Shown: piece by piece, positions 1 to 15,277 of the stretch
Position numbering within the stretch: the first letter of the stretch is position 1
Layout: each line of letters begins with the position of its first letter
From: Spirogloea muscicola
Lineage: Eukaryota > Streptophyta > Zygnematophyceae > Spirogloeales > Spirogloeaceae
Assembly (NCBI GenBank): GCA_009602725.1
Contig: WELB01000202.1
Coordinates: forward strand, 38,445-69,057
Direction of reading: 5' to 3'
Length of the DNA: 30,613 nucleotides
Translations under genes and position numbers: made by a program
The notes under the pieces: generated by a model
Database searches by the model: none
The model's input: only the letters and a program-made list of their open reading frames with translations
What the model was told of the DNA's origin: nothing

Positions 1-193
1 CATTTCCGGCGCTGCTGTCGCCCGCGGCGTCCTTGCGGGCGGGCCCCTGCTCGGCGGCAGCGGCGGCGGCGGCGGCGGCTGCGGTCATGGAAGCGGTGTC
101 GCCGCCTCTGTCGGAGCCTCCGGCGGCGGCGGCGGCGGCCTCCACGTTGCGCGCCAGTAGAGGCTCCTCGTCGGCGCGCCGGCTGCTTGCCAT
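1..193 (-). CDS. N-terminal exon of an unidentified protein, runs off the left edge
   Basis: Read on the minus strand, an ATG at 193-191 opens a frame that stays open to base 1. The first residues are MASSRRADEEPLLARN, followed by alanine- and glycine-rich low-complexity sequence. The segment DEEPLL fits the acidic dileucine sorting signal ([D/E]xxxL[L/I]) found near the N terminus of many vacuolar or lysosomal membrane proteins, so a tonoplast transporter is one possibility; that is inference only, because no membrane segment or domain is visible in the 64 residues available. The Ala runs come from GCC repeats, so chance openness of the frame in GC-rich DNA cannot be excluded. The plus-strand frame over the same bases is equally Ala-rich but shows no motif. 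Confidence 0.4.
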   Translation of the reverse strand, partial: MASSRRADEEPLLARNVEAAAAAAGGSDRGGDTASMTAAAAAAAAAAEQGPARKDAAGDSSAGN

Positions 194-431
194 GGCAGCG
201 CCGCGCGCGTCACATGCGCCGCAAAGGGCGCCGCGGAACGCGCCGCGCAGCCCGGGCAAAGCGTGTGTCGAGCGATGGACGGCCAGAAGGGCTCAATCGT
301 TGCCGGGGGAGGGAGCGTGTGGGAGTGAGATTATGTGGGGATTGTACAGATACTGTGCGGAATGATATTATAATCCCAGTTTACGGGCTGCCGCTCACAG
401 CCATCGCCATCCTCCTCCTGCGGGATATCAA

Positions 432-971
432 GTGGCGTTGGAGAGCACTGGGGTGATGCCCATCCGCAATGGGGTCCCTCGGACGAGGCGTGTCGATCTG
501 GTCGGCGTCCCCCTGGGAGGTGGCAAGCGGCTCCTCATGGACGTTGTCCTCACCGACAGCTTCCGGACGAAGGGCCCCATTACTTCTGAGACCGGCTACG
601 CTGTGAAGGTAGCCGAACGGAAGAAGCTGCACAAGTACAAGGACCACCCGGCGGGTGATACCTTTTACCCCCTGGCCATGGACATCCATGGGTGTTACGG
701 GGGTCGGTGGTCCTCGTTACTTTCGCTGCTGGCCTCTCAAGCTGACCAGCGGCGCCGGGATCAGGGTGCTGCACTTCCCGGTGGCTCGGTGCCTTTGGGT
801 CTGGTGTCCTGCTACCGTATGCGACTGTCTATGTCCCTGCAGCGCTCCCAAGCGCTTGCTTTGCACCGCCGCGCTGGTCGCGCCCTTGCAGCAGCCTCTG
901 GCTTGCGCAGCGGGGTTGCTCTTCCTCCCCTCAGCTCATCTGACTTCCTACTGCTGACACGGGGGTATTGA
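432..971 (+). mobile_element. 3' end of a LINE-like retrotransposon ORF (degenerate)
   Basis: The frame reads RNGVPRTRRVDLVGVPLGG, then LLMDVVLTDSF, then VAERKKLHKYKDHP, FYPLAMDIHGCYGG and finally YRMRLSMSLQRSQALALHRR before a stop at 969-971. The order RRVD, DV-V-DP-like, AE(R)K-KY, F-PLA-D-HG, then L-SLQR matches the C-terminal tail that follows the reverse transcriptase in many algal and plant non-LTR elements. No reverse transcriptase core is present upstream (that DNA is GC-rich and unrelated), so this is a 5'-truncated copy. The middle, roughly 705-800, is poorly conserved. The final residues LLTRGY resemble the LLTRTY ends of the copies at 13.4 and 26.7 kb. Confidence 0.6.
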
Positions 972-2337
972 GGGCGCCCTGTCTGCCTAGCCTTTGGCTC
1001 CGTCAGGAACACCTGTATGCATCTGGCTGGCATTTCACAGCCGATTCTTTCATATCAGCAGCCGCTTTCTTCTCCTGGGAAGAAAAACTCTTCCAAAGTC
1101 CAGAGCTGTAAGTCATTCATTTCATCCCCTTTCCCCAAATTGGCCGGACGAGGGCGGCTCGAGTCCGCCAGTAGCCAAGGCTGGCACGTGAGCGAAGCTT
1201 CCAGGCTGCCGGGTGGTAGCGCGGTAACGCCACAAGCGATGGCAACAGTGCCATCGGCCCTCTACTAGTGGACTTGCCGGGTAGTCTTTAGGTCCGAGAC
1301 CCAAGTCCATGACATGCAGGATCTAATTCCATGCCAAACCGGGACCTCCAGGTGCTGGCTCTCACGCCTTGCTTAGGTCAGCTCAGGATCTCCCTAATAA
1401 TGCAAAGCACAGGGCTGCAGTGCCCCAGAATCTGTCGAATGTCTGAGATATCTCTTGCAACATCGCGAGGTCAGTCACCCTTGTGGAGTAAGCTGATCGT
1501 CAAGGTCCAATGAGCACAAGAAACCATCTCCCAATGACCCCTTGAATTGAGACAGTCAGCATCACAAGACACTGGACTGCTTTGCATTCACGAAAGAGAG
1601 AATCTTGTGCACAAAAACTGCGGACAATATGCGGACACATTTGAGGAAATAATCATACATTTAATGAGCAGATTGCAATCGCTGCAATAGATAGGAGATG
1701 TATTGGATTTTGATATTTGGGAGAGTCAGTCAGTCCTTTCTGCAGATCATCCCAGTGCGAAGAGAACTTCTGCAGCAGCAGCAACTTCCCTGAATATCTA
1801 CAGGGAGATGTCAAACTGACAAGGGACTTTGCTTCCACTACTAAGCAAAGACGGGATCCAACATTATCTTGGGAATGTATTGAGGCAGCTGTGATGTAGG
1901 AAGAGGAAGATATCTACTGCAATGCATGCAGCCGTGGTGTGTGTTGTCAGCATCATAAGAGTATCTTCAGTAGGGCCACCTTTGACCTTGGGTGCATCAA
2001 GTGGACCAAGTAAACAGAAACTGTCCTTCTGAGCATCTTATCACTCAAGGAGCTACTGGCTGGCTCTAAGCCTATGAGGTCCTTGTATCAGCAGACACTG
2101 CCAGCCGCTTAAATTACAAATCGCAACACATTGTCTCTAGCAACGGTCCCTGTGGCACATTGTAAGTAGTGCACCTATGTAGCATGTCCAGCTGCTGAGA
2201 GGGATCTACAGATAGTCCAAAACTAGAGAAATCCAAACAAGCACTAGGGGGGCTCTATTGCTCATTGGCTTGTGGTTGCCACGAAGGCAACTCTGTGCCT
2301 GGATTCATTGCCTACTAGAAGCAAATGGTGGTTGGGA
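972..2337. other. Gene-free stretch
   Basis: About 1.4 kb between the LINE remnant and the M23 peptidase gene. No frame shows a recognisable domain or splice-consistent exon. A TTACA on the plus strand at about 2116, i.e. TGTAA on the minus strand and about 250 bp past the peptidase stop, could be the polyadenylation signal of that gene. Confidence 0.4.
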
Positions 2338-2367
2338 GGCCAGGTTGTCCAAGGCCAGGTTGTCCAA
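2338..2367. repeat. Perfect 15-bp tandem duplication
   Basis: The unit ggccaggttgtccaa occurs twice head to tail (2338-2352, 2353-2367). It lies directly 3' of the stop codon of the minus-strand M23 peptidase gene, hence in its 3' UTR. Confidence 0.9.
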
Positions 2368-2368
2368 G

Positions 2369-3678
2369 TCAGAGATCAACATATGTTGAAGGGTTGACGG
2401 GGCAGCCCCTCTGGTTGCGGATTTCCCAGTGCAAGTGAGGCCCTGTTGCCCTACCAGTCTCGCCAACGGACGCAATGCAGTCCCCGCGGTTGACCATCTT
2501 GCCCTCCCATGCGTAGATCTCACTGGTGTGAGCATAAAGGGTCTGCCAGCCATCCTTGTGTGTGATCTGCAGAAGCAAGACCGCATCATTCAGCATCCTG
2601 GGAAGTTGCATAGATGCATGTGCAGCTACGTGGACAATCAATGACCTCTTTCAAAGATGCTGCTATGGGCTCTTGGATTGCATGGCAGAAGCAGACGGCC
2701 TATATGTTTCTGCAGTCAATCACGCGGAAAGAATCCACACAAGCTCTTACCTCAACAAGGTAGCCGAAACCAGTTGGCTCCCATCCTGCATACGTGACCT
2801 TCCCCGCGTCTGCAGCAAGCACAGGCTCTCCTGTCGGGGCTGCCAGGTCGACGCCATTGTGATGACGACCCCACCTAGGCCCGAAGACAGAGCTTATCTC
2901 CCAGATCTTATCGACTGGTCTGATGAAGCCGGACCAGCCAGGTGTCGCATGCTCCGCAATCTCCTTTGCAAGCGCCAGCGCATTCTCAGATGGCTCCTTC
3001 AGCCACACAGGCTTCTGCAAGAGAAGATCCATTGTCAGACATGTTCGCTGCAGTGTAATTGCAGCTTCTCCACCTCTTCTTAGAAGGCCTCCTGTTCAGG
3101 ACAATCCAAAGGATTGTGAAGTAGGCAAGAAGCTGCATTCGATAGTGCGATAGAGGGCAGATAAGGACCTGCTTGGCTGGAAGCTCTGGGACAACAGTAG
3201 TTAAAGCAGATGTCGCATCCTTGACAGGCACACGCAGTGGTGCAGCTGCAACACTTGCAGAGCTTGACATGGTCCTCATAAGCGTCGCCTCCTCCGGCAT
3301 TGAAAGACTTGATGTCGGCTTCGGTGCGAGGGCGTTGAGGGACGCCGATGCCAACAGAAGGCCTGGCGGTCCCCTTTGCATCTGCGAGAGACCAGCCTCA
3401 ATCACCGTCTGGCAGATCTTCATGGACAGGCGCGACGCTCTCTCAAGAGGGTGCAGCTTCGGGTGGTTGCTCCGTCGCCTCCGCTGCTGCAAATTGCGCT
3501 GCTGAATGGCGCTCGTCCACGTGCGGGCCCAGGTCGCGAGCGCCGCAGTCGCAGTCTGCCGGCCAAACTCCAGCAGCTCCACTGCCAGCGGCTGGTTGGC
3601 CTTGGCGTCCCGCCTCCGCGGGGCATGATGACTGTGACAACAGGCCTGCAGAGGTAAGACGACAACCACCGTCACCAT
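2369..3678 (-). CDS. M23 (LytM/lysostaphin-type) zinc metallopeptidase, 3 exons
   Basis: Minus-strand exons 3678-3169, 3014-2751 and 2566-2369 join in frame to about 323 aa, ending in TGA. Family role: zinc endopeptidases that cut glycine-containing or peptidoglycan cross-bridge peptides. The domain fills the C-terminal half: FGPRWGRHHNGVDLAAP carries the HxGxD-type ligands (about H222, D226), followed by TLYAH (about H271) and GRATGPHLHWEIR (H302, H304), so the full set of zinc and catalytic residues is present. A glycine-rich GYLVE/ITHKDGW junction crosses the second intron cleanly (donor after 2751, acceptor CTGCAG before 2566). The first intron (3015-3168) has a weak GTCCTT donor but keeps phase. 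The N-terminal region, about 170 aa, is Ala/Ser/Arg-rich with no known domain. MVTVVVVLPLQ at the proposed start could be a short hydrophobic leader, but a good acceptor (TTACCTCTGCAG before 3645) suggests the real start may lie in an upstream exon. Confidence 0.82.
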
Positions 3679-4250
3679 TGCGTGTAAGTCACGAGGTCGC
3701 AGCTACATTGCTGTCAGCAGCAATCAGCAACAGAAGCCATGAAAGGACTGATCGATGACTCGCTCACAGACTGCCATTCTGACAGTTGCAAACGCTATTG
3801 CCAATTACTGGTTAGCCAAACAGACTGAGCATTGAGCAAGTCGTTTAGTCGTACTCTGTGCACCAGTGTGCAGAGGTCAATATCTCAGGCCCCGGACTGT
3901 CTGAGAGACAGCATTGCAGTGCCACACGACATTGGTGGCACACTGCACGATCGAGAGGGTGAAGAGGTGGTGCACGAGGCGGGCCAGGCGCGCCGCCAGG
4001 CCGTGCGCAGCGGGCTCACCATGGTGCAGATGGACCCGCCCTGGGCCGAGGCCGCCGTCACCGCGCCACAATGGCGCTCGCTGCCTCCTCACCGCGGCGC
4101 GCACGAGGCCCCTGCTACGCACGCTGCCGCTGCCGGCCACGCCGCGGGCCCGACGAGCGCACGGAGGCAGGCGTTACCGCCGCCGCTGCCGCCTTGCTGC
4201 AGAGGGCAGCCCGGGCTCCGCGGCGGGCTTCGCGGCGGGCTTTGCGGCGG

Positions 4251-4252
<2 letters not shown>
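3679..4252. other. GC-rich 5' flank of the peptidase gene, no confident gene
   Basis: No domain in any frame. A minus-strand ATG at about 4022 opens a basic, Ser/Arg-rich frame that could be a first exon of the M23 gene, but splice support is lacking. The end (4220-4252) holds three imperfect copies of gcggcgggctt, directly before the A tract. Confidence 0.35.
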
Positions 4253-4322
<70 letters not shown>

Positions 4323-4323
4323 N
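4253..4323. repeat. A70 homopolymer ending in an N (assembly junction)
   Basis: Seventy consecutive A residues occupy 4253-4322 and are followed by a single N, then a G-rich tract. A run this long abutting an ambiguous base is most simply an assembly or polishing artefact or a gap joint. Reading frames that run through it (Lys or Phe tracts) are not genes. Confidence 0.85.
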
Positions 4324-4442
4324 GGGGGGCGTGGGGAGGAGGGAGGCGAGGGGGGGGAGGAGGGAGATGGGGCGGAAAAGGGAGGCGGCCGTTCATAGCT
4401 GTGTCCTGTGATGGGGAGGGAGGGAGGAGGGAGGTGGGAGAG
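4324..4442. repeat. Polypurine G-rich tract
   Basis: After the N the plus strand is almost entirely G and A for about 110 bases, with many GGG and GGGG runs. It could form a quadruplex or triplex, and such tracts are hard to sequence, which fits the neighbouring gap. Confidence 0.7.
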
Positions 4443-4482
4443 TGGACTGGCCCACCCTCCCTCTTCCCGAGCCCCAACGGCC

Positions 4483-4563
4483 GGTCCTCTGCGGGGATCC
4501 GCCGGGCCTTGGCCGGCGCCGCCGCCCCGACGGGCCCCGCGGGCGCGAGCCCCGCAGAGGACC
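4483..4563. repeat. 14-bp perfect inverted repeat with 53-bp loop
   Basis: Left arm ggtcctctgcgggg (4483-4496) and right arm ccccgcagaggacc (4550-4563) are exact reverse complements. The loop is GC-rich. It lies downstream (3') of the minus-strand TRM61 gene. Confidence 0.85.
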
Positions 4564-4968
4564 CCCACCCCCCTCCCCCCGCATCTGATCCCCTCTCCCC
4601 CCCTCCAAATCAAACCTCGGGTTTAGCGCCAAAACGGGAGCGCTTCCCAACACAGCCAAACGAAGGGCCGAGGCTTCCCAAGCGCTCCAAGCCGACGCCG
4701 TTTCCGTCCAGTGGGAGGTCGACCCACGTCAAGTCACTCACGCAACCCATGTCCAGTCATGTCCACAATGCCGACGCCACCACCGAGTGGACAGCTGACG
4801 GGCGCAAACGCCTCAAAGCGAACAATCTGCCGTATAAGCGTCGGCGACTAAGACTGTGACTTCTGCCAATCGTGGAGCTGGGGACAAAGCGGCTAACCGG
4901 CCTTGCCTTATTACCCCAAGGCTACCGCGGCTGGTGCAGCAAGGCCGGAAGTGGCAAGGCTCCTGGAG

Positions 4969-6995
<2,027 letters not shown>

Positions 6996-8583
6996 CTTGC
7001 CAGTCCCTTGTTCCCCTGGTTGTTGACAGCACCTATATCGTAGCTGCTTCACGGTCAAAAAGTAGGATCACCTGCGCAATAGCTTCGAGAGATTAGTCAT
7101 AACAGAGCCCACTGCCTTAGTTTAAAAAGCTGTGATATATATGGTTGCAAAGCAACGACGATGCCATGCTGAGCATAAGTATGCTGGCTGACTGAAAGCC
7201 TCAGACAGCTGCAAGAGCGGGTGTGCGCCATTGAAGACTGCAGGCGCTTTTGCGCTGGTTGGGTTCCCCCTGCTGAGCAGGAGACCAGCAGCGCCTGCAA
7301 CTAGCGCACGTGGTTGTTGCATCATCGGCAGTCAGCGGTGGCATTGGTGGCGGCTACGACGACTACAGGCGGCGACACCTTACCAAGATGCTACTAGTCA
7401 AGCTACGGGAGACTCACCAAAGGGTCTTTTGGAGAACGCCCTGGTTGTAGTGGTACTGTGTCGACAGCGCTGGCAACGAGCATGCAGCCTCCGAGACCGA
7501 ACGTGGGCGACCGCTGCTGCAGCAACGGCGCCGCGAGCTTAGCAACGGTCCTAGCATGGAATGTCAATCGTCAAAAGGCATGAACGCCCATCACTGTGTG
7601 ATGGGTACCCTTGCGGCAGCTCTCGATAGCGGCGGCGGCAGCGGCGTTGGGAGATGTCATCTGCATGGTCTGTCCAAAAGGGTAATGGCAGCGACGCTGC
7701 TCCCCATGGCGATGGAATATGCAGAGGCGCGCGGCGGCGGCGCGCGCGGGGCGCGGGAGCCCCGGCGAGGGGGCTCGACCGCGCAACCCGCAGCCGCCGC
7801 CGCGGCGCTCGATCGTCGACGTTCTCGCGGGACTGTGCAGCGACGGGGGGGGCGCTGCTCCGNACGCCGCCGCCGCCGCCGCCGCCGCCGCGGGGGCGCT
7901 GGACTGGAGCTGGGGTTTAAGGATCTGTCCGAGGTTCGGCTCGGGGGTTTATTAAAGCCCAACACGGTCTCTCCAGCAGCACTTCTGAGCCTGCTGACCG
8001 ACGGATTCGGCGCATCGAGGCCGTCCACGTGGCAGGATGTCCTGCAAGTGAGCCCGTCACAGAAACTGTTTTAAAACTCTCAGCAGGGGGCCGTTGCGAC
8101 CTCCTGAGCCTGGATACTATGTTGCCCAACGTAATCAAAATAACGTCATTTTTGATCAGTGGTGCTTTCTTGACACTTCGTCGTTGTGTGGCTCATGGTT
8201 GTTTCACAATATTCAGTCGTCATGAGATTTTTGGCACAGATTTCAGCCTGTACGAGGCTGATGCAGCTTGCACTAACAGTCTCACCTTACTTAAGCCCAC
8301 AGAGGATCGTCCGATTTCTTGACATGGGCAGGCCTTGCACCAGGACCAATAATGACAAAGCGTGCTGGTGAGAATGTCCCATACCGTAAGTCGAAAGTAC
8401 GTCTTGAAAATATGAGTAAGGAATATCTGACGCATTGAACATGAGACGCTCAGCAGTCACTGTGCCAGCTTTGGCATTGATGCTGGCGCAAAGAATGGCG
8501 TAACTAATCGTCTCGACCTTCGGCTGAGCCTGAAAGTCTGCTTGATAGACGCAACACAACCACCCTTGTGTCTAGAACTTAAG
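6996..8583. other. Intergenic stretch, no confident gene
   Basis: About 1.6 kb between TRM61 and the CDPK 3' end. 6996-7600 is probably the 5' flank of TRM61. 7720-7920 is GC-rich with Ala/Arg-coding repeats. Minus-strand frames at 8287-8559 and 8220-8435 lack a recognisable domain and splice support, so I do not call them. Confidence 0.35.
7857..7900. repeat. GCC trinucleotide tract with an adjoining N
   Basis: An N at 7863 is followed by about nine GCC units and a G run. As with the A tract at 4.3 kb this is probably a sequencing or assembly weak point rather than a coding repeat. Confidence 0.75.
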
Positions 8584-8624
8584 CCTGGAAAAGTTCCAGG
8601 TAACTCCTCCCTAGGGGGAGGAGT
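8584..8624. repeat. Two adjacent short hairpins
   Basis: Hairpin one has 7-bp arms cctggaa (8584-8590) and ttccagg (8594-8600) with a 3-base loop. Hairpin two has arms actcctcc (8603-8610) and ggaggagt (8617-8624). They lie about 150 bp downstream of the CDPK stop (minus strand) and may be part of its 3' UTR or flank. Confidence 0.7.
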
Positions 8625-8774
8625 GCTGCTCGAGTAACACTTTTTCAATCTCTGCCACATAGCGTGCTATAAGGAGGGGTGAGGGCTGTATGTCAAAGAG
8701 CGGGAAGCCCAGGCCAGACCATGACTGTGCAACGCTATTGAAGTAATTGTCAGGTCCGGGGCCATTGCTCAGTT

Positions 8775-12412
<3,638 letters not shown>

Positions 12413-13440
12413 CGAGGGCTCGCAGCAGCTAACTCAGGCCACTGGATGCCAGAAGCTAAGTCCTCCGATATGCTGCCGCTGCCTGCGGGCGAGCTCGTCG
12501 GCGGCCGGATCGTCCTAACTCTCGCCACGCTCGTCAGTGCTTCGCCTCGAGCCTGGTTAGACCAGCCTGCGCAGAGACGAGGACACTGGTCGCTCGAGTG
12601 CCAAAGGAGGCTGCGGAGGCTGGCGGCGGGGATGCTGTTTGGAGAGGCTCGGCACGCTAGGAGCTGATATAGAGGTCAATGGCGGCCAGCTCTGGCCAGC
12701 AGGCCGTCCTTGTGAGGCGGCGCGCGGGGGCTCGGCAATGGCGGCCCGTGAGTGGAGGTCGGGGGTGGCGTCCATGGAGGGCCAAGCGGGGGGGGGGGGT
12801 ATCGCTCCCTTCCTCCCTCCTCGCGCCCCTCTCTCCCCGGTGCCCGCTCTGGGCTACGTACTGGCGGCTGCCTTCCCGGGCGCCGGGGGGGGGGGCGTGA
12901 GGCGCAAGTGCCGAGCCTCCATAGCCGGGGGCTGCCGGCCCGCCGCCATAGCCAAGGGGTTGGGGGGGGTGTTGGGAGCGGCGACCCGGCGCCGCCTCAG
13001 GCCCATCCCCTCCCTCCCTTTCTTCCCCCTTCCCTCTCCCCTCTGATTGCTCCACCTCTCCCTGCTCAACAATGCCATTACCTACGCCTCTCCTATTGAT
13101 CATATCTCTCTCCCCTCAATCTTACCACCCTCTTCCCCCAGGGCCCCCGCGCCCCCTTGCCCCCCCCCACGTATGCCCCGCCGGCTTACGGCAGCCGCTG
13201 ACGACACCGCGGTCAGCAGGTGCCACGTGGCGGCCAGGCGGGGCCCGGGCCCTTGCGCACGTGAGGTTACGGCCGGGCGGCCCTCGTCGCGCCGCGTGGC
13301 GGGCTTCGAGGAGAAGCTGCGCCGCCCCCGGATGCCCCGAAGCACCCCTCTCGCTCCTCCATCCTCTGCGCCGAGCCCCCTCGGCCCACCCGGCCGCTGC
13401 ATCGGTGAAGCTGCACGCCAGCTTCCAGGTCTTTCGGACC
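12413..13440. other. GC-rich 5' flank and promoter region of the CDPK gene
   Basis: About 1 kb upstream of the CDPK start. It contains G10-type runs near 12790 and 12887 and C/T-rich stretches around 13005-13170. Frames on both strands are open only because of low-complexity composition (Pro-, Arg-, Gly-rich) and show no domain. The last part, from about 13400, merges into the LINE-tail repeat. Confidence 0.4.
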
Positions 13441-13615
13441 TGAGGCTACTCACTCGTACCTACTGAGTGATCCATCCTCCCCCTGTTCTGACATAGCATC
13501 TTCCGGCCCCTTTGTAGCTGCTCATCGCTTGTAGGCCCCTCCACACCTTTGTCAATTCTTTTTGGGCTGGCTTACCGCAGCCCTTGCCCCCATGGGGAGT
13601 GCCACTGCTTCTTCC
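13425..13615 (+). mobile_element. LINE-tail repeat copy (direct repeat of 26700-26878)
   Basis: From ggacctgaggctactcactc through agtgccactgcttcttcca this stretch is nearly identical to 26698-26878. It begins with codons for LSDLRLLTRTY and a stop, matching the C-terminal end of the retroelement ORF, and continues with the element's 3' UTR-like sequence. Upstream coding sequence is not recognisable here, so only the tail is present. Confidence 0.6.
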
Positions 13616-13780
13616 AGGCAAGGCCCCCGGCCGCTCGGGCTCGCGCCACCGCCAACTGCCTTCCTGAGCTAGGGTGCCGGGCTTCTGTAGCGGGCACGTA
13701 CCCAGAGAAACACAGCTCTTTCAGTGAAAGGCAATGGCTGCGAGAGGCCAGCCTAAAGTATGTACAAGAATGTACAAGGT
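13547..13780. repeat. Foldback/MITE-like copy with terminal inverted repeats
   Basis: The left end, about 13547-13583 (ctttgtcaattctttttggg then ctggc), is related to the reverse complement of the right end near 13744-13780 (gagaggccagcctaaagta). It matches the better preserved element at 26808-26961. The right arm is degraded. Confidence 0.45.
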
Positions 13781-13859
13781 CTGAAATGGCCGGAAGGCGC
13801 AAAAAGTGGAATGCTATCCTCCATAACTTCTGGAAGTGGGCACGGCGCTCAATAACCTC

Positions 13860-14290
13860 TAGTGAGCGAAGTGTAGATCAGAATGACTAGAGGGCGCAAA
13901 AGCATCGCCCTAACGGAACTGGGAGGCAGCAGCCACGACGCAACTCCCTCTCCTTGGCGCTTGCCGAAGTGGACAATGACTCTGCATTTTTACCGACTGA
14001 GACAAAGACTCTTCCAGTAGAGGGCGATAGCTGTGATTGGCCAGCCCAGGAAAAGAAGAAAGAAAGCGCGGCCAGATTGACTGGTGGCTGGGAGAGGCCA
14101 GCCCAAAGGAAGAGACAAGGTCTGAAGAAGTGGCTCTCCCAATGGCGGCTCTCCCAAGGGCTGTGAAAAGCCAGCCAGGTCTGAAGGAGCCGGATGGTGC
14201 AGAAAGCAAGGTGCTAAGTGCTAAGACAGCAGCAAGGGGACTCTCAGTAACCTCTACGCAGTAGATGCAAGTCGGAATAGCTAGCAGGCG
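13860..14290. repeat. Composite dispersed repeat, copy A
   Basis: Contains in order: cttccagtagagggc (14009 on), ggccagattgactggtggct (14073 on), gagaggccagcccaaagg, ctgaaggagccggatggtgc, and ctaagacagcagcaagg followed by ctcagtaacctcta and gatgcaagtc. The same blocks recur at 18.8-19.15 kb (copy B), in part at 27.09-27.19 kb (copy C), and inverted at about 14600-14640. No coding capacity was seen; this looks like a non-autonomous mobile element. Confidence 0.65.
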
Positions 14291-15277
14291 GATAGACGTC
14301 GCCGTGACGGAAGCCGGAGGCCATTTCTGACACCAGGAAAAGAATGAATGAAGTTCGATGGGGACCCAGCGAAGCTTTGAAGCAACAACCGCGACTCAAG
14401 TGGCCACTGGGTGCTCAATATCCCCTGTTGAGCAGCCGCAGGTTACATGAAAGTAGCCTCCTACTCCACTGGTTGTCAGTCGTCAGCACAGCCACCCAGG
14501 AATGAGCTCGGCGTGTGGAGACAATGAAGCTCGAACACCCGAACGCGAGCACCCGGCTCTCCTAGCCTTCTCCGTCAGGGCGACGTCTTTCCCCCGGCTA
14601 GGTACTCCGACTTGCATCTCCTGACTAGAGGTTACTGAGCGTCCTCTGGCTGATGTCTTCGTCCTCGTCCAAAGGCATGGACTGTAGTGTAGTTCTTTTT
14701 CGGCTCCTCTTTCTTTGGCTTGGGATATTGTCCATTCTTTTTGGGTTGGCTTTGCCAGCCACTCTTCTCTATGGGCGAGCACTTTTTCTCCTTCGCACGC
14801 CTCAACACCATAATCCGGTGTGTCGGGGTTTAAGGGGGGTCAGGGTTTACCCGCGCCCAAGCCTCGGATCCCACGCCACGCCACAGCCAGAGCCGAGCTC
14901 GACGCGCCTGCGCAGGCTCGCGCTGGGGCGCTCACTCGCGCGGGGCAGCAGCCGGTACCCATAAAGCAGATCAGAGAGCCGGCTCCGTCTTCGTCCGCTG
15001 TGCGGTGTGGCCCTCAGAGACTCGTGGAAGTGTGCAGCCCCGGATGCGACGCTCGTCTCGCCGAGAGGCGGCGCCTCCGTCAGACCGCCACCGCGTAGCG
15101 CTTTGCGCGTTGTGGCGGCGGCGGCGACACCCAGCGACGGCATTCATGGCGGTGGAGGCGGCAAGAAACGAGCCTGACTGTTAGCTGCAGGCTTTGGCCA
15201 GCGCCGCCGAGGTCGACTCGGCGCCCCTACGAGCATCGTTGGCGCCAGCGCCGCTGCTGCGGCCGGACCGCCACAGG
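14291..15277. other. Repeat-rich intergenic region and 5' flank of the small basic protein gene
   Basis: Holds an inverted fragment of the composite repeat (about 14600-14640) and another copy of the foldback end (ccattctttttgggttggct near 14733). 14820-15277 is GC-rich and probably promoter and 5' UTR of the gene starting at 15278. No domain-bearing frame was found. Confidence 0.4.

Noticed and set aside
33-365. Plus-strand Ala-rich frame at the left edge
   Set aside because: Antisense shadow of GCC repeats; no motif, whereas the minus frame carries a plausible N terminus.
4071-4859. Long plus-strand frame across the A tract (Lys run)
   Set aside because: It owes its length to the A70-N artefact and low-complexity GC-rich DNA; no domain, and it opposes neighbouring genes.
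12639-13103. Long frames on both strands upstream of the CDPK
   Set aside because: All are Gly/Arg/Pro-rich products of G- and C-run DNA with no conserved motif; better explained as promoter and 5' flank.
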